From Vibrio comitans (GTDB taxonomy: Bacteria; Pseudomonadota; Gammaproteobacteria; Enterobacterales; Vibrionaceae), in NCBI GenBank assembly GCA_024346835.1, contig AP024867.1, positions 1,116,001 to 1,180,000 on the forward strand: DNA of 64,000 nucleotides. Direction: 5' to 3'. A model generated the notes under the pieces. The model saw only the letters and a list, made by a program, of their open reading frames with translations. It was not told the DNA's origin and did not search any database. A program made the translations under genes and the position numbers. Of the stretch, positions 52,811 to 60,978 are shown piece by piece (the first letter of the stretch is position 1; every line of letters starts with the position of its first letter).

Positions 52811-52925
52811 AAATCAGCAAATAAAAATTTCAATCGATTGTGTATCCGATGAAATTCTCGTGTTTAGCTCTATACATCTGCGCAAATACTTTAAAATAGT
52901 GATAGTCATCAGCAATTTTAATTAT

Positions 52926-52941
52926 GCTTAACCGTTTCAGC
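52926..52941. promoter_or_regulatory. Cra/FruR operator 2
   Basis: GCTTAACCGTTTCAGC matches the Cra-type palindrome on the minus strand (GCTGAAACGGTTAAGC). Confidence 0.75.
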
Positions 52942-52947
52942 TTTTAT

Positions 52948-52963
52948 AGTTAACCGATTCAGC
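52948..52963. promoter_or_regulatory. Cra/FruR operator 3
   Basis: AGTTAACCGATTCAGC has a good right half and a weaker left half; it is centred 22 bases from operator 2, that is two helical turns. Confidence 0.7.
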
Positions 52964-53034
52964 TTATCATTCAATAAAAAGTAAGCTTTGATCTGGATAA
53001 CTATGATCAACCGCACAAATCATTAGGATCATGA

Positions 53035-54024
53035 ATGACTTTAGAAGAGATAGCTAAACTGGCTGGAGTATCAAAAACGACAGCTAGCTATGTGATAAAT
53101 GGTAAGGCAAAAAAGTATCGCATTAGTGAGAAAACGCAGCAGAAAGTAATGGCTGTGGTTGACGAACATAAGTTCCGTCCGGATCTCGCTGCTTCTTCGT
53201 TGAGAGCTGGTAGTAGTCGCTCTTTTGGCTTGATCATCCCTGATTTGGAGAACACAAGTTATGCAAGGCTCGCCAAATTGCTAGAACAGAACTCAAGGCA
53301 AGCGGGTTATCAGATATTGATAGGATGCTCTGATGACGAACCTGAAACAGAGCAGGCGCTTGCCCAAGCGCTGGTGAGTCGCAGAATCGATGCCTTATTT
53401 GTGGCGACTTCAATGGCGGATGCCAATGAGTATTATCAAGTATTGCTGCAAAAAGGGACGCCGGTGATTGCCCTCGATAGACCTATGGATGACGAAATAT
53501 TTAGTTGTGTGGTCAGTGAAGACTTTGAGGCTGCATTGCAATTGACACATTCGATTCTCGATAGCAATGTGAAGAGTGTAGGGCTTATTGGTGCTTTGCC
53601 GAATCTGCCAATCTCTCGAGATCGCCAGCTTGGTTTAGAGGCTGCCATTAAAGGGCTGAATATTGAATTGATGCTAAATTATGGCGAACATTTCTCAGCA
53701 GACGAAGGTAGACGTCTTATTCAAGAATGGGTCGACAATGATTGTATGCCTGATGCGATTGTATGCACTTCATATACATTGCTAGAGGGTGTTCTAGATG
53801 TTGTGCTACCCAGCCATGATCTCGTTGAAAGTTTGCAGGTCGCGACATTTGGTGATAATCGCTTGTTGGATTTTATTCCATTGAAGGTGAACGCAATGGC
53901 GCAGCGTTTTGAAGAGATTGCCGATAGTGCACTTGCTCTGGCGCTCAATGCTAGCGCCAAACGCTATGAACCCGGTGTTGAATTTGTAGAAAGGGCGCTT
54001 AAGGTTAGAAATAAGCGCCCTTGA
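53035..54024 (+). CDS. cra: LacI-family fructose regulator Cra/FruR
   Basis: A 329-residue LacI/GalR-type regulator. The HTH is TLEEIAKLAGVSKTTASYVINGK (key ASYVING hinge contact), followed by the longer KKYRIS linker typical of Cra/FruR, and a periplasmic-binding-like effector domain that senses fructose-1-phosphate. It diverges from fruBKA; three operators lie between. Start ATG 53035 has AGGA eight bases upstream. In Vibrio cholerae FruR is reported to activate fru together with fructose-1-phosphate, unlike repression in E. coli. Confidence 0.9.
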   Translation: MTLEEIAKLAGVSKTTASYVINGKAKKYRISEKTQQKVMAVVDEHKFRPDLAASSLRAGSSRSFGLIIPDLENTSYARLAKLLEQNSRQAGYQILIGCSDDEPETEQALAQALVSRRIDALFVATSMADANEYYQVLLQKGTPVIALDRPMDDEIFSCVVSEDFEAALQLTHSILDSNVKSVGLIGALPNLPISRDRQLGLEAAIKGLNIELMLNYGEHFSADEGRRLIQEWVDNDCMPDAIVCTSYTLLEGVLDVVLPSHDLVESLQVATFGDNRLLDFIPLKVNAMAQRFEEIADSALALALNASAKRYEPGVEFVERALKVRNKRP

Positions 54025-54043
54025 GCATAGCTAATGTTTTTGC

Positions 54044-55000
54044 CTAAGCAAACGCTTTGTCACGCAGAGTGTTTAAAATGAGCTGCTTAAGCCATTGATG
54101 TGCCGGGCTGTTTAGTGTTCGTTTATGCTCAATGAGATACACATTGATATTCATCTTTGGCTCATTCTGCAATTCGAATATTGGAGTGAGGCGGTGCTTA
54201 AAATCATCCACTTTTCTTAGCGTATGTGTTGAGATGAGCATCTTATTAGAGTCTTGCATCGCATCCACTAAGGTATTTAACTGTCCGCTCTTAAAAACAA
54301 TATCACGCTTTACGCCTTTGCTTTCTAAGTAACTATCAATAGGGTTGTGAATATCCGATACGGAGCGCAAGTCCAAGTTCAGATCAACAAACTGATATTG
54401 TAAACAATCTTCTAGAGAAACCTTCTCTTGATTGGACAGTGGATGTCCAGCCATTCCATAAAATACCGGGTAAGTTTGACCGATGAGCTCACTCGGGAAC
54501 TCTAAATCGTTTCTTGGTTTCTCTATATGTATCGAGAAATCTACGGCGCGATCTTTAAGCAGTGTTGTCGCATCCCAAGCCGCAGGGTATTCAACCAAAC
54601 TGGCTTTAGGGGCGTTTTTCATCAGCTCTTTGATTAAGGGAACCGACAGCTGACGGCTCATTAGTGGTGGTAATGATATCCGAAAAGTTTGGTCGCAATT
54701 TTGCGGAGAAAATTGAGTACTATCAATCAGCTTATTGATGGATAGTAATATCTCACTCAATGGCTCTTTTAATGTCAGTGCTTTTTCAGTGGGTTGTAAT
54801 CCAGCAGACTCTCTATAAAACAGAGGATCATCGAAAACGTCTCGTAGCCTTTTTAGTGTTCGGCTCATTGCAGGTTGAGAGAGGTAAAGTACCTCTGCGG
54901 CCCTAGAAACATTCTTTTCTTTCAATAAAACACTTAATGAAACCAGTAGGTTCAAGTCCAGTCGAGACAACTGCTGTTCGAGAGATTTCATGTTATACAC
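54044..55000 (-). CDS. LysR-family transcriptional regulator
   Basis: A 318-residue LysR regulator. The HTH is LDLNLLVSLSVLLKEKNVSR, then AAEVLYLSQPAMSRTLKRLR; this DLNLL start is typical of the NodD/LeuO/NahR-like subgroup. A full effector-binding domain follows. ATG 54991 is another possible start. It runs convergently towards fruR and has no adjacent divergent target, so its regulon is unknown. Confidence 0.88.
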   Translation of the reverse strand: MYNMKSLEQQLSRLDLNLLVSLSVLLKEKNVSRAAEVLYLSQPAMSRTLKRLRDVFDDPLFYRESAGLQPTEKALTLKEPLSEILLSINKLIDSTQFSPQNCDQTFRISLPPLMSRQLSVPLIKELMKNAPKASLVEYPAAWDATTLLKDRAVDFSIHIEKPRNDLEFPSELIGQTYPVFYGMAGHPLSNQEKVSLEDCLQYQFVDLNLDLRSVSDIHNPIDSYLESKGVKRDIVFKSGQLNTLVDAMQDSNKMLISTHTLRKVDDFKHRLTPIFELQNEPKMNINVYLIEHKRTLNSPAHQWLKQLILNTLRDKAFA

Positions 55001-55114
55001 TCAAGTTATATTGGTTTAAGAGTAAAAACTTTTAGACGAATATTACTATAGATGGAAATCTCACAAAAAGCAGTCTTGGTTCGAGTTTTTGTAGCTAAAA
55101 TCTTAAATTAATCA

Positions 55115-55261
55115 TTAAGTTAGTTTTTCTTCTAGCATTGCACGGATCAAGCGCTCTTTGCTTTCACAGGGCAGGCGGCTAAAAAGTCTTTCTAGTGAAT
55201 AGATGGGTAGAGTAAGTAGGGTTTGTATATCTTGAGGGTTAGGAGCTTTGATGAAGTACAA
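55115..55261 (-). CDS. Possible 48-residue small protein
   Basis: An open frame beginning TTG (55259-55261) with AGAAGG eight bases upstream encodes a chain of protein-like composition: YFIKAPNPQDIQTLLTL, then YSLERLFSRLPCESKERL and a helical, charged C-terminus. It lies in a 360-base gap between a LysR gene and a FadL-type gene. No family recognised. It may be a real small protein or the remnant of a larger gene. Confidence 0.42.
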   Translation of the reverse strand: MYFIKAPNPQDIQTLLTLPIYSLERLFSRLPCESKERLIRAMLEEKLT

Positions 55262-55329
55262 GTTTGTTACCTTCTGTTAGTCGTTGCTCCGTCCGTGGTG
55301 TTGTTTTAGTCCGTCGTTTTACCATTATT

Positions 55330-55352
55330 AGAGTGGCTATTTAAGCCACTCT
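55330..55352 (-). terminator. Terminator of the FadL-type gene
   Basis: A perfect 9-bp stem (AGAGTGGCT / AGCCACTCT) with a 5-base loop follows the stop; the T-rich tail is short. Confidence 0.7.
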
Positions 55353-55364
55353 TTCGATGTATGA

Positions 55365-56564
55365 TTAAAAGGTGTAGCCGAGTCCAACAAAGTGAACCTT
55401 ACCGGTAAAGTGACCGTTAAGGTCTTTAACTAAACCAGATTGAGCTACATCCATGTCTCCAAAGTCTGCGAATTCGTAGTAAATATCTAGAGTGTTTTCA
55501 TTCCACGTTTTCGAAACGCCCAATGAGTACCTATGCTGTTCACCAACGGGTAGGTCAGGTGATTGATTGGCTTTATGATCAAGTGGAGAGGTTTCATAAG
55601 AGTAGCCCGCTTTTAGTGCCCAGTTGTTACGTAGCTTATACTCACCACCGAAACCAAAGTGCCAGACATCCTCGAACTCTCTATTGATCAGATAAGGAAG
55701 GTCACTGTTTGGGTAATCTAGTTCAACAAGTGTTTTTTGCCATTTGCTCCAATCATGCCACTGAATAGAGGTCATAAGTGTCACGTTATTGTTAACTTTA
55801 TAACTAGCACTGATGTCCACTGTTGCGGGAGTCACGAGAGGCGCACCATATTGGCCGCTAGCAAGTAGTTGATCATTATCCGTGTAGAGATTAGAAGTGC
55901 CAGAAAAATCATGCTCCAGTTGAGAGCGATAGGAGATGCCAACTTTAGTTTGTTCAGAAACATCAAACATAAGTCCTAGATTGTAGCCAAATGCCAGGCT
56001 ATCTTCGGTTTCTAGTTCTATGTTGTTGGTATTGGCATTAATCAATGCGTAGTCAACTTGCAGTCCAGCTGCAACAGATACATTGTCATCAATGCGATAT
56101 GCCACAGATGGATTAAATTGGTAGGTCACAAGAGCAACATCGGTTAATTGGTTTGCACCTTCCCACTCATACCCATAGTCTAACGCTGCCCCTCCGCGAG
56201 ATGAGAAGGCGATACCGTAGGACCATTGATCGTTTATATGATGGTTGCTGAAATAGCTTATCAGGGGCATGGTTTTATTTGAATTAGCTCCAACGCCACC
56301 ATTTGCGTCTGTGTATTCCATATCGAGATTCAACACGGTCGCATTGATCGTGTGACGCTCTTCGTCCATAAAACTCATTGTTGCTGGATTCGTCCAAATT
56401 GCAGCTGCATTACCAGTATAAACACCGTCACCAGCACCACCGGTACCCATATTAGCGTAGCTAGCTTCAGCCAAGAAAATCCCGCTGGCACTTACTGTTG
56501 TAGAGCAAAGCGCAAGACCGACAACGATAGAGACATGACTGCAACGAAAACGAGCAAACGACAT
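55365..56564 (-). CDS. FadL/OmpP1-family outer-membrane transporter
   Basis: A 399-residue outer-membrane channel for hydrophobic compounds. Signal peptide ends TVSAS; the mature chain begins GIFLAEASYANMGTGGAG, the family's N-terminal hatch signature, then AAAIWTNPATM. Strand-rich barrel and terminal GLGYTF follow. It could import long-chain fatty acids or other hydrophobic substrates. It is shorter than classic FadL of E. coli. Single gene; a LysR gene lies upstream in the same direction. Confidence 0.88.
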   Translation of the reverse strand: MSFARFRCSHVSIVVGLALCSTTVSASGIFLAEASYANMGTGGAGDGVYTGNAAAIWTNPATMSFMDEERHTINATVLNLDMEYTDANGGVGANSNKTMPLISYFSNHHINDQWSYGIAFSSRGGAALDYGYEWEGANQLTDVALVTYQFNPSVAYRIDDNVSVAAGLQVDYALINANTNNIELETEDSLAFGYNLGLMFDVSEQTKVGISYRSQLEHDFSGTSNLYTDNDQLLASGQYGAPLVTPATVDISASYKVNNNVTLMTSIQWHDWSKWQKTLVELDYPNSDLPYLINREFEDVWHFGFGGEYKLRNNWALKAGYSYETSPLDHKANQSPDLPVGEQHRYSLGVSKTWNENTLDIYYEFADFGDMDVAQSGLVKDLNGHFTGKVHFVGLGYTF

Positions 56565-56651
56565 AACACCAACCTTGAAATAATAAACTTCTTATAGGTT
56601 AAAGGGATAGTGTTATGTTTGATAATGACAAAAATTGATTTCAGATATTAC

Positions 56652-57554
56652 TTAAATGGATTTTGATTCGTTAATGGAGTCTTGAATTAAGGTAATAAAC
56701 TGATGATATCGGCTAGGTAAAGGCCTGTCTTTTTTTGATATCAGGTACAACTCATCTTCCACATTGGTATTGGGTTCATGAATGTAGAGGTCTGGATAGA
56801 AAGGGGACGAAAGGACGGCACTCAAGGGTAAAACGGTAAAGCCAATACCTTGTGCTACAGGATACAAGATTTGACTTAGCTGATTAATGTAGGTGATGCG
56901 CTTTAGCTCGCGAATTGAAATATCTGCGAACTCCTTGTTCCCACACTCTTCCAAATATTTTGCTAAATATTGCTGGCCGTCTGGATGATCAACCAGTCCA
57001 AGCTGTTCTAATACTTCGTTATTAATACGTGTCTGTGAATGCTTCTTCGGCAATACCAAACATAGGGATTCCGTCCCAATTTTAGTGACTTCAAATTCAG
57101 CTTGATTGGGAATTTGGGTGACTAAACCGAACAGAGAATGACCTTGCTGGACGTACTCACAAATCCGTTTGTTTGGAGCTGCCTCAAACTTTACTTTTAG
57201 GTTTTGATGCTCTGCCTGCAAAGCAATAAATTTAGGGAATAACCATTGCGCCAATGCTCCGGAGCAGGCGAGTTTTATGCTACCGCTGTAAGGATCGTCA
57301 GTTTGCAGGGTATTAAGTAAATTCTGCTGTTGTTCCATGAGATCGCATGCGTATCGATAAACGATATGGCCTTGCTCTGTAAGCTCAAAGCTTTTGCCTT
57401 TCTTAATGAGTAGTGGGGTATTACAAGCCTGCTCTAGTTTTTGTATATGTTGGGTGACCCCCGGCTGAGTCATGAAAAGAGCTTCCGCAGTGCGGGTGAA
57501 ATGATTCACTTCGACTAAGGTTTTGAAGGTTTTAAGCCAAGTAGGGTTTAACAT
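56652..57554 (-). CDS. LysR-family transcriptional regulator
   Basis: A 300-residue LysR regulator: HTH at LKTFKTLVEVNHFTRTAEAL, then MTQPGVTQHIQKLE; effector domain with KLACSGALAQWLFPKFIALQ. It diverges from the oxidoreductase gene at 57660 with about 105 bases between starts, so control of that gene is likely. Confidence 0.88.
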   Translation of the reverse strand: MLNPTWLKTFKTLVEVNHFTRTAEALFMTQPGVTQHIQKLEQACNTPLLIKKGKSFELTEQGHIVYRYACDLMEQQQNLLNTLQTDDPYSGSIKLACSGALAQWLFPKFIALQAEHQNLKVKFEAAPNKRICEYVQQGHSLFGLVTQIPNQAEFEVTKIGTESLCLVLPKKHSQTRINNEVLEQLGLVDHPDGQQYLAKYLEECGNKEFADISIRELKRITYINQLSQILYPVAQGIGFTVLPLSAVLSSPFYPDLYIHEPNTNVEDELYLISKKDRPLPSRYHQFITLIQDSINESKSI

Positions 57555-57659
57555 ATTGTTATAAATATTCGTTATAGAGTTATTTATAAATCATAATTTT
57601 ACATGCAGTTAATGCAAGTTAAACTTAGTGCTAGATGGGTAATTTAAAAGGAACTTTGA

Positions 57660-58643
57660 ATGAAAGCACTCACATACAATGCCAGCTGTGACCAATTCAT
57701 CATCAAGCAACTCTCTATGCCTCAGATAGAGACTGGTTGGGACGTTGTGGTGAAGGTCGATACGGTTGCTCTTAATCCTGTGGATGCCAAGGTGCATCTA
57801 TGGAAAGGGATGGTAGAGAACATGGATGATAATTTTGTGGGTGGCCTTGATGTAGCCGGAGAGATAATTGAGGTTGGCGATAAAGTTATTGAGTGGAGTG
57901 TGGGCGACAGAGTGCTGTACCACGGTAACATGCGTCGCACTCAAGGTGGATTTGCTGAATACGCAGTACAAGACTCTCGCACCTTGATTGAACATCCTGA
58001 TACTGATTCAGCTGTTGCGGCTGCGACACCTTGTGCGGGTTGGACTGCATGGTGTGCGCTGGTAGATAAGCTGGATATTGCCAAGCGAGACTCTATTTTC
58101 ATTGCTGGTGGATCAGGTGGCGTAGGAAGTTTTGCGATCCAATTGGCGAAACATTATAAGGTGCCAAAGGTTATCACTACTTGCTCTGCTAAGAATCACG
58201 CATTTGTAGAAGCATTAGGTGCCACACATTGTATTGATTACCTTGAATCGGATGTTGTCGCTAGGGTAGATGAAATTATGCAGGGTAAAGGCGTCGAGGT
58301 CGCACTTGATTGTGTGGGCGGAGACAATGATATCTTGTGCAGTAAAGTATTAGGCTATCAAGGGCAGATGGTAGAACTGGTGCAGGTTGTTCGTCCTGAA
58401 GCATATGAAAACGCCTTTTTGCGAGGGTTGAGCTTTCACCAGCTGAGCCTTGGCTCTGGGCATGTCAATCATCGCCGAGGTCGTAACGCCATTGTCAGCG
58501 CGGGAAATGCGTTTAATCTGCTTTTAGATCAAGGGGAGATAACGATACCTCAGCTTCAGATAATATCGTTAGATGAAGCCGGTGATGCACTGACAAAAAT
58601 CAGAGAGCAGAGAACGGTAGGCAAGGTAGTAGTAACGTTTTGA
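57660..58643 (+). CDS. Quinone oxidoreductase-like MDR-family enzyme
   Basis: A 327-residue medium-chain dehydrogenase/reductase. The GroES-like half has ALNPVDAKVHLWKGM and VGGLDVAGEIIEVG; the Rossmann half has the NADPH site AGGSGGVGSFAIQLAKH. The zinc-binding Cys of alcohol dehydrogenases are absent, which points to the NADPH:quinone oxidoreductase branch. Good ribosome site AAAGGAA. Probably regulated by the divergent LysR gene. Substrate unknown. Confidence 0.87.
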   Translation: MKALTYNASCDQFIIKQLSMPQIETGWDVVVKVDTVALNPVDAKVHLWKGMVENMDDNFVGGLDVAGEIIEVGDKVIEWSVGDRVLYHGNMRRTQGGFAEYAVQDSRTLIEHPDTDSAVAAATPCAGWTAWCALVDKLDIAKRDSIFIAGGSGGVGSFAIQLAKHYKVPKVITTCSAKNHAFVEALGATHCIDYLESDVVARVDEIMQGKGVEVALDCVGGDNDILCSKVLGYQGQMVELVQVVRPEAYENAFLRGLSFHQLSLGSGHVNHRRGRNAIVSAGNAFNLLLDQGEITIPQLQIISLDEAGDALTKIREQRTVGKVVVTF

Positions 58644-58668
58644 ATTTCTCACATGTCCAAGAAACGAG

Positions 58669-58809
58669 CGTCATTCTGGAAGCTGAATAGCAGCTATCCA
58701 GAACCTTAGATACTGATCATCTACCCAATTACACCTTTTCGGCTTTCATCACCACTCTTCAAATTTCTGAGCGACCTAAGATGCCCGATAAAAGACCTCG
58801 AGCATGACG
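58669..58809. repeat. Intergenic repeat element, copy 1
   Basis: A 141-base unit bounded by CGTCAT and ATGACG inverted ends. It opens with an imperfect hairpin (TCTGGAAGCTG / CAGCTATCCAGA). About 53 bases after it are also duplicated with copy 2. It looks like a small non-coding REP/MITE-type element. Confidence 0.75.
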
Positions 58810-58865
58810 CTATTTTTGAGTGTTGATTGCTGATTGAGACCTATCAATTTTTGCAATGTTATTAT

Positions 58866-59005
58866 CGTCATTCTGGAAGCTGCGAAGCAGCTATCCAGAA
58901 CCTTAGATACTCATCATCTACCCATTAACACCTTTTCAGCTTTCATCACCACTCTTCAAATTTCTGAGCGACCTAAGATGCTCGATAAAAGACCTCGGCA
59001 TGACG
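58866..59005. repeat. Intergenic repeat element, copy 2
   Basis: Nearly identical to copy 1, offset by 197 bases, with few differences: GCTGCGAAGCAG replaces GCTGAATAGCAG, and one base is missing before ATGACG. Similarity continues to about 59058. Confidence 0.75.
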
Positions 59006-59086
59006 CTGTTTTTGAGTGTTGATTGCTGATTGAGACCTATAAATTTTTGCAATGTTATCTGCGCACAATAGATTAAATGGAGGTTT

Positions 59087-59102
59087 AGACGTCTAGACGT
59101 TG
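59087..59102 (+). promoter_or_regulatory. Two adjacent MetJ boxes
   Basis: AGACGTCT (59087-59094, perfect) and AGACGTTG (59095-59102, six of eight) stand directly side by side, the spacing MetJ needs to bind cooperatively. The start of the transporter gene is 58 bases downstream. Confidence 0.75.
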
Positions 59103-59160
59103 ACAATGAAACGGTATACCACTAGTCTACGCGCTCTTTTGTTTTTGTGATCTTTGTAAC

Positions 59161-60477
59161 ATGTCAGACGCTACGACCTCTTCTTCTGTTTCGCCTTCTT
59201 TTAAGGCGTTATTACCCCTCTTTTTATTCCTAGCACTTTTCATCGGTACGGGTGTCTATATGACACTTCAAGAAGTGGAGATGGCGTTTTATCAACTGCC
59301 GGCGCCGGTAGCTGCTCTACCAGCGGTAGTGTTGGGTATTGTGCTAAGCAAAGATAAGCTGAATACCGCGATCGAACAGTTCCTGCGCGGTGTTGGGCAT
59401 ACAGACATTATTGCCATGTGTGTTATCTACTTGCTAGCAGGTGCTTTTGCCGCAGCAGCAAGTGCGACGGGTGGCGTAGAGGCGACGGTAAACCTGGGAT
59501 TGGCGATGATCCCAACAGCGCTTATTTTACCTGGCATATTCATTATTTCTGCCTTTATTGCAACATCGATGGGAACATCGATGGGCACCATTGCCGCTGT
59601 TGCTCCAGTGGCACTTGGTATTGCGAATGCAGCTGATATGGATGTAGCACTGACTGCGGGCGTTGTGCTAAGCGGGGCGATGTTTGGTGACAACCTATCG
59701 ATTATCTCTGATACCACCATTGCGGCTACACGCTCGCAAGGGTGTCAGATGCGTGACAAGTTTAAAGAAAACATCCGCATTGCGTTGCCTGCTGCGCTTT
59801 TTGCACTGGTGTTGTTTGGTATTAACAGTAAAGCTTCACAAGTGCCAAGTGTTGATGCGGTAGATTGGATTAAGGTGATCCCTTATCTGACTATCTTAGT
59901 ATTGGCTGTATTGGGCGTGAATGTATTTGTGGTATTGAGTTTAGGCATAGTGCTAGCTGGTGCGATTGGTTTTGTATCTGCACCGGACTATACAGTGAGT
60001 GGCTTTGCCAATGATATCTACACTGGCTTTGGCAATATGCAGGAGATATTCCTATTGTCGATGCTGATTGGTGGAATCAGTGCGTTAATGAAGCAGCAAG
60101 GTGGCTTGGCTTATATTACAAACCGCGTGAGCCGAATGATTCGTGGTCATAAAAATAGTCAGCGTGGCGCGGAAATGGGAATAGCTTCTGTAGTGAGTTT
60201 AACCAATCTCTGCACAGCCAATAACACGGTATCCATTATCGTTGCGGGTGGCGTTGCTAAAGAGTTGGCTCAAGAGAACCAGGTACCCGCCAAGCGCAGC
60301 GCAAGTTTGTTAGATATCTATTCTTGTGTAATTCAGGGCGTGTTGCCTTACGGTGCTCAGGTTTTATTATTAGGCTCTATCTTCGGCTTATCGCCACTAG
60401 CGGTGGTGGCCAATTCATATTATTGTTTCTTCTTGGCTATTGCTGCGGCATTGACCATTATCATGGGTAAGCGCTAA
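59161..60477 (+). CDS. metT: NhaC-family transporter, probable methionine permease MetT
   Basis: A 438-residue inner-membrane protein with 11-12 membrane segments in the NhaC Na+/H+ antiporter family (SATGGVEATVNLG, TSMGTSMGTIAAVAPVALG, GAMFGDNLSIISDTTIAA). Antiporter homology alone would suggest Na+/H+ exchange, but two MetJ boxes just upstream tie it to methionine. The NhaC-family MetT, known in gamma-proteobacteria as a MetJ-controlled methionine transporter, fits better. Transport was not tested by any evidence here. The repeat pair lies in the upstream gap. Confidence 0.78.
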   Translation: MSDATTSSSVSPSFKALLPLFLFLALFIGTGVYMTLQEVEMAFYQLPAPVAALPAVVLGIVLSKDKLNTAIEQFLRGVGHTDIIAMCVIYLLAGAFAAAASATGGVEATVNLGLAMIPTALILPGIFIISAFIATSMGTSMGTIAAVAPVALGIANAADMDVALTAGVVLSGAMFGDNLSIISDTTIAATRSQGCQMRDKFKENIRIALPAALFALVLFGINSKASQVPSVDAVDWIKVIPYLTILVLAVLGVNVFVVLSLGIVLAGAIGFVSAPDYTVSGFANDIYTGFGNMQEIFLLSMLIGGISALMKQQGGLAYITNRVSRMIRGHKNSQRGAEMGIASVVSLTNLCTANNTVSIIVAGGVAKELAQENQVPAKRSASLLDIYSCVIQGVLPYGAQVLLLGSIFGLSPLAVVANSYYCFFLAIAAALTIIMGKR

Positions 60478-60606
60478 TCTAGAAATAGACAACAAGGAAG
60501 TCGACTAGCATTTTCATTGGAAATGATGAGGCGATGTTACGTAATTCAGTACGATGAGAGCCATGTAAACGGTGCTTCTTGTCGTAATCGAGCAATGGAG
60601 AAAGCA

Positions 60607-60732
60607 ATGCCTCAATTAACAACTCTTGAAAAAACGCTGATAGTGAGCAGCACATTTGTCCTTATTGGTACGTTTTTTACTGAGCATATGATTGGTTTCT
60701 TCGACTTTATGATCGGAATGTTGTCTTTCTGA
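60607..60732 (+). CDS. 41-residue small membrane protein
   Basis: From ATG 60607, preceded by TGGAG seven bases upstream, the product is MPQLTTLEKTLIVSS, then one or two hydrophobic stretches (FVLIGTFFTEHMIGFFDFMIGMLSF). It is probably a single- or double-pass inner-membrane peptide. Longer forms from ATG 60595 or TTG 60517 are in frame but less well supported. A terminator follows. Perhaps cotranscribed with metT, 130 bases upstream. Confidence 0.6.
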   Translation: MPQLTTLEKTLIVSSTFVLIGTFFTEHMIGFFDFMIGMLSF

Positions 60733-60780
60733 ATCTCTTTAACCAATCTAGCTAGATCCAGGCAAGTTGGTACTCAAATT

Positions 60781-60804
60781 AGCGTCCATTATGGGCGCTT
60801 TTTT
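60781..60804 (+). terminator. Terminator after the small membrane protein
   Basis: AGCGTCC pairs with GGGCGCT (one G-T pair) around a 5-base loop, followed by a T-run. Confidence 0.85.
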
Positions 60805-60978
60805 ATAACTATTTATTAGGATTGTGACCTTATAAACCCTTTCAAATTTTACTTGCAAAGCAAACGTGGCATAACTCACAACATCGTATTTTCTTGCATT
60901 AAAACAACAACTTCTAAGATTTAAACGCGATAGACTTCGGTCACTCTCTGAATTTAATAAAGTTACTGAGGACCTTGA

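Noticed and set aside
58834..59022. Open frame in the repeat region.
   Set aside because: It lies inside the duplicated non-coding element, and the first copy does not keep the frame.
59006..59160. Possible methionine-type riboswitch before the NhaC-family gene.
   Set aside because: No SAM riboswitch core could be traced; the MetJ boxes explain the regulation adequately.
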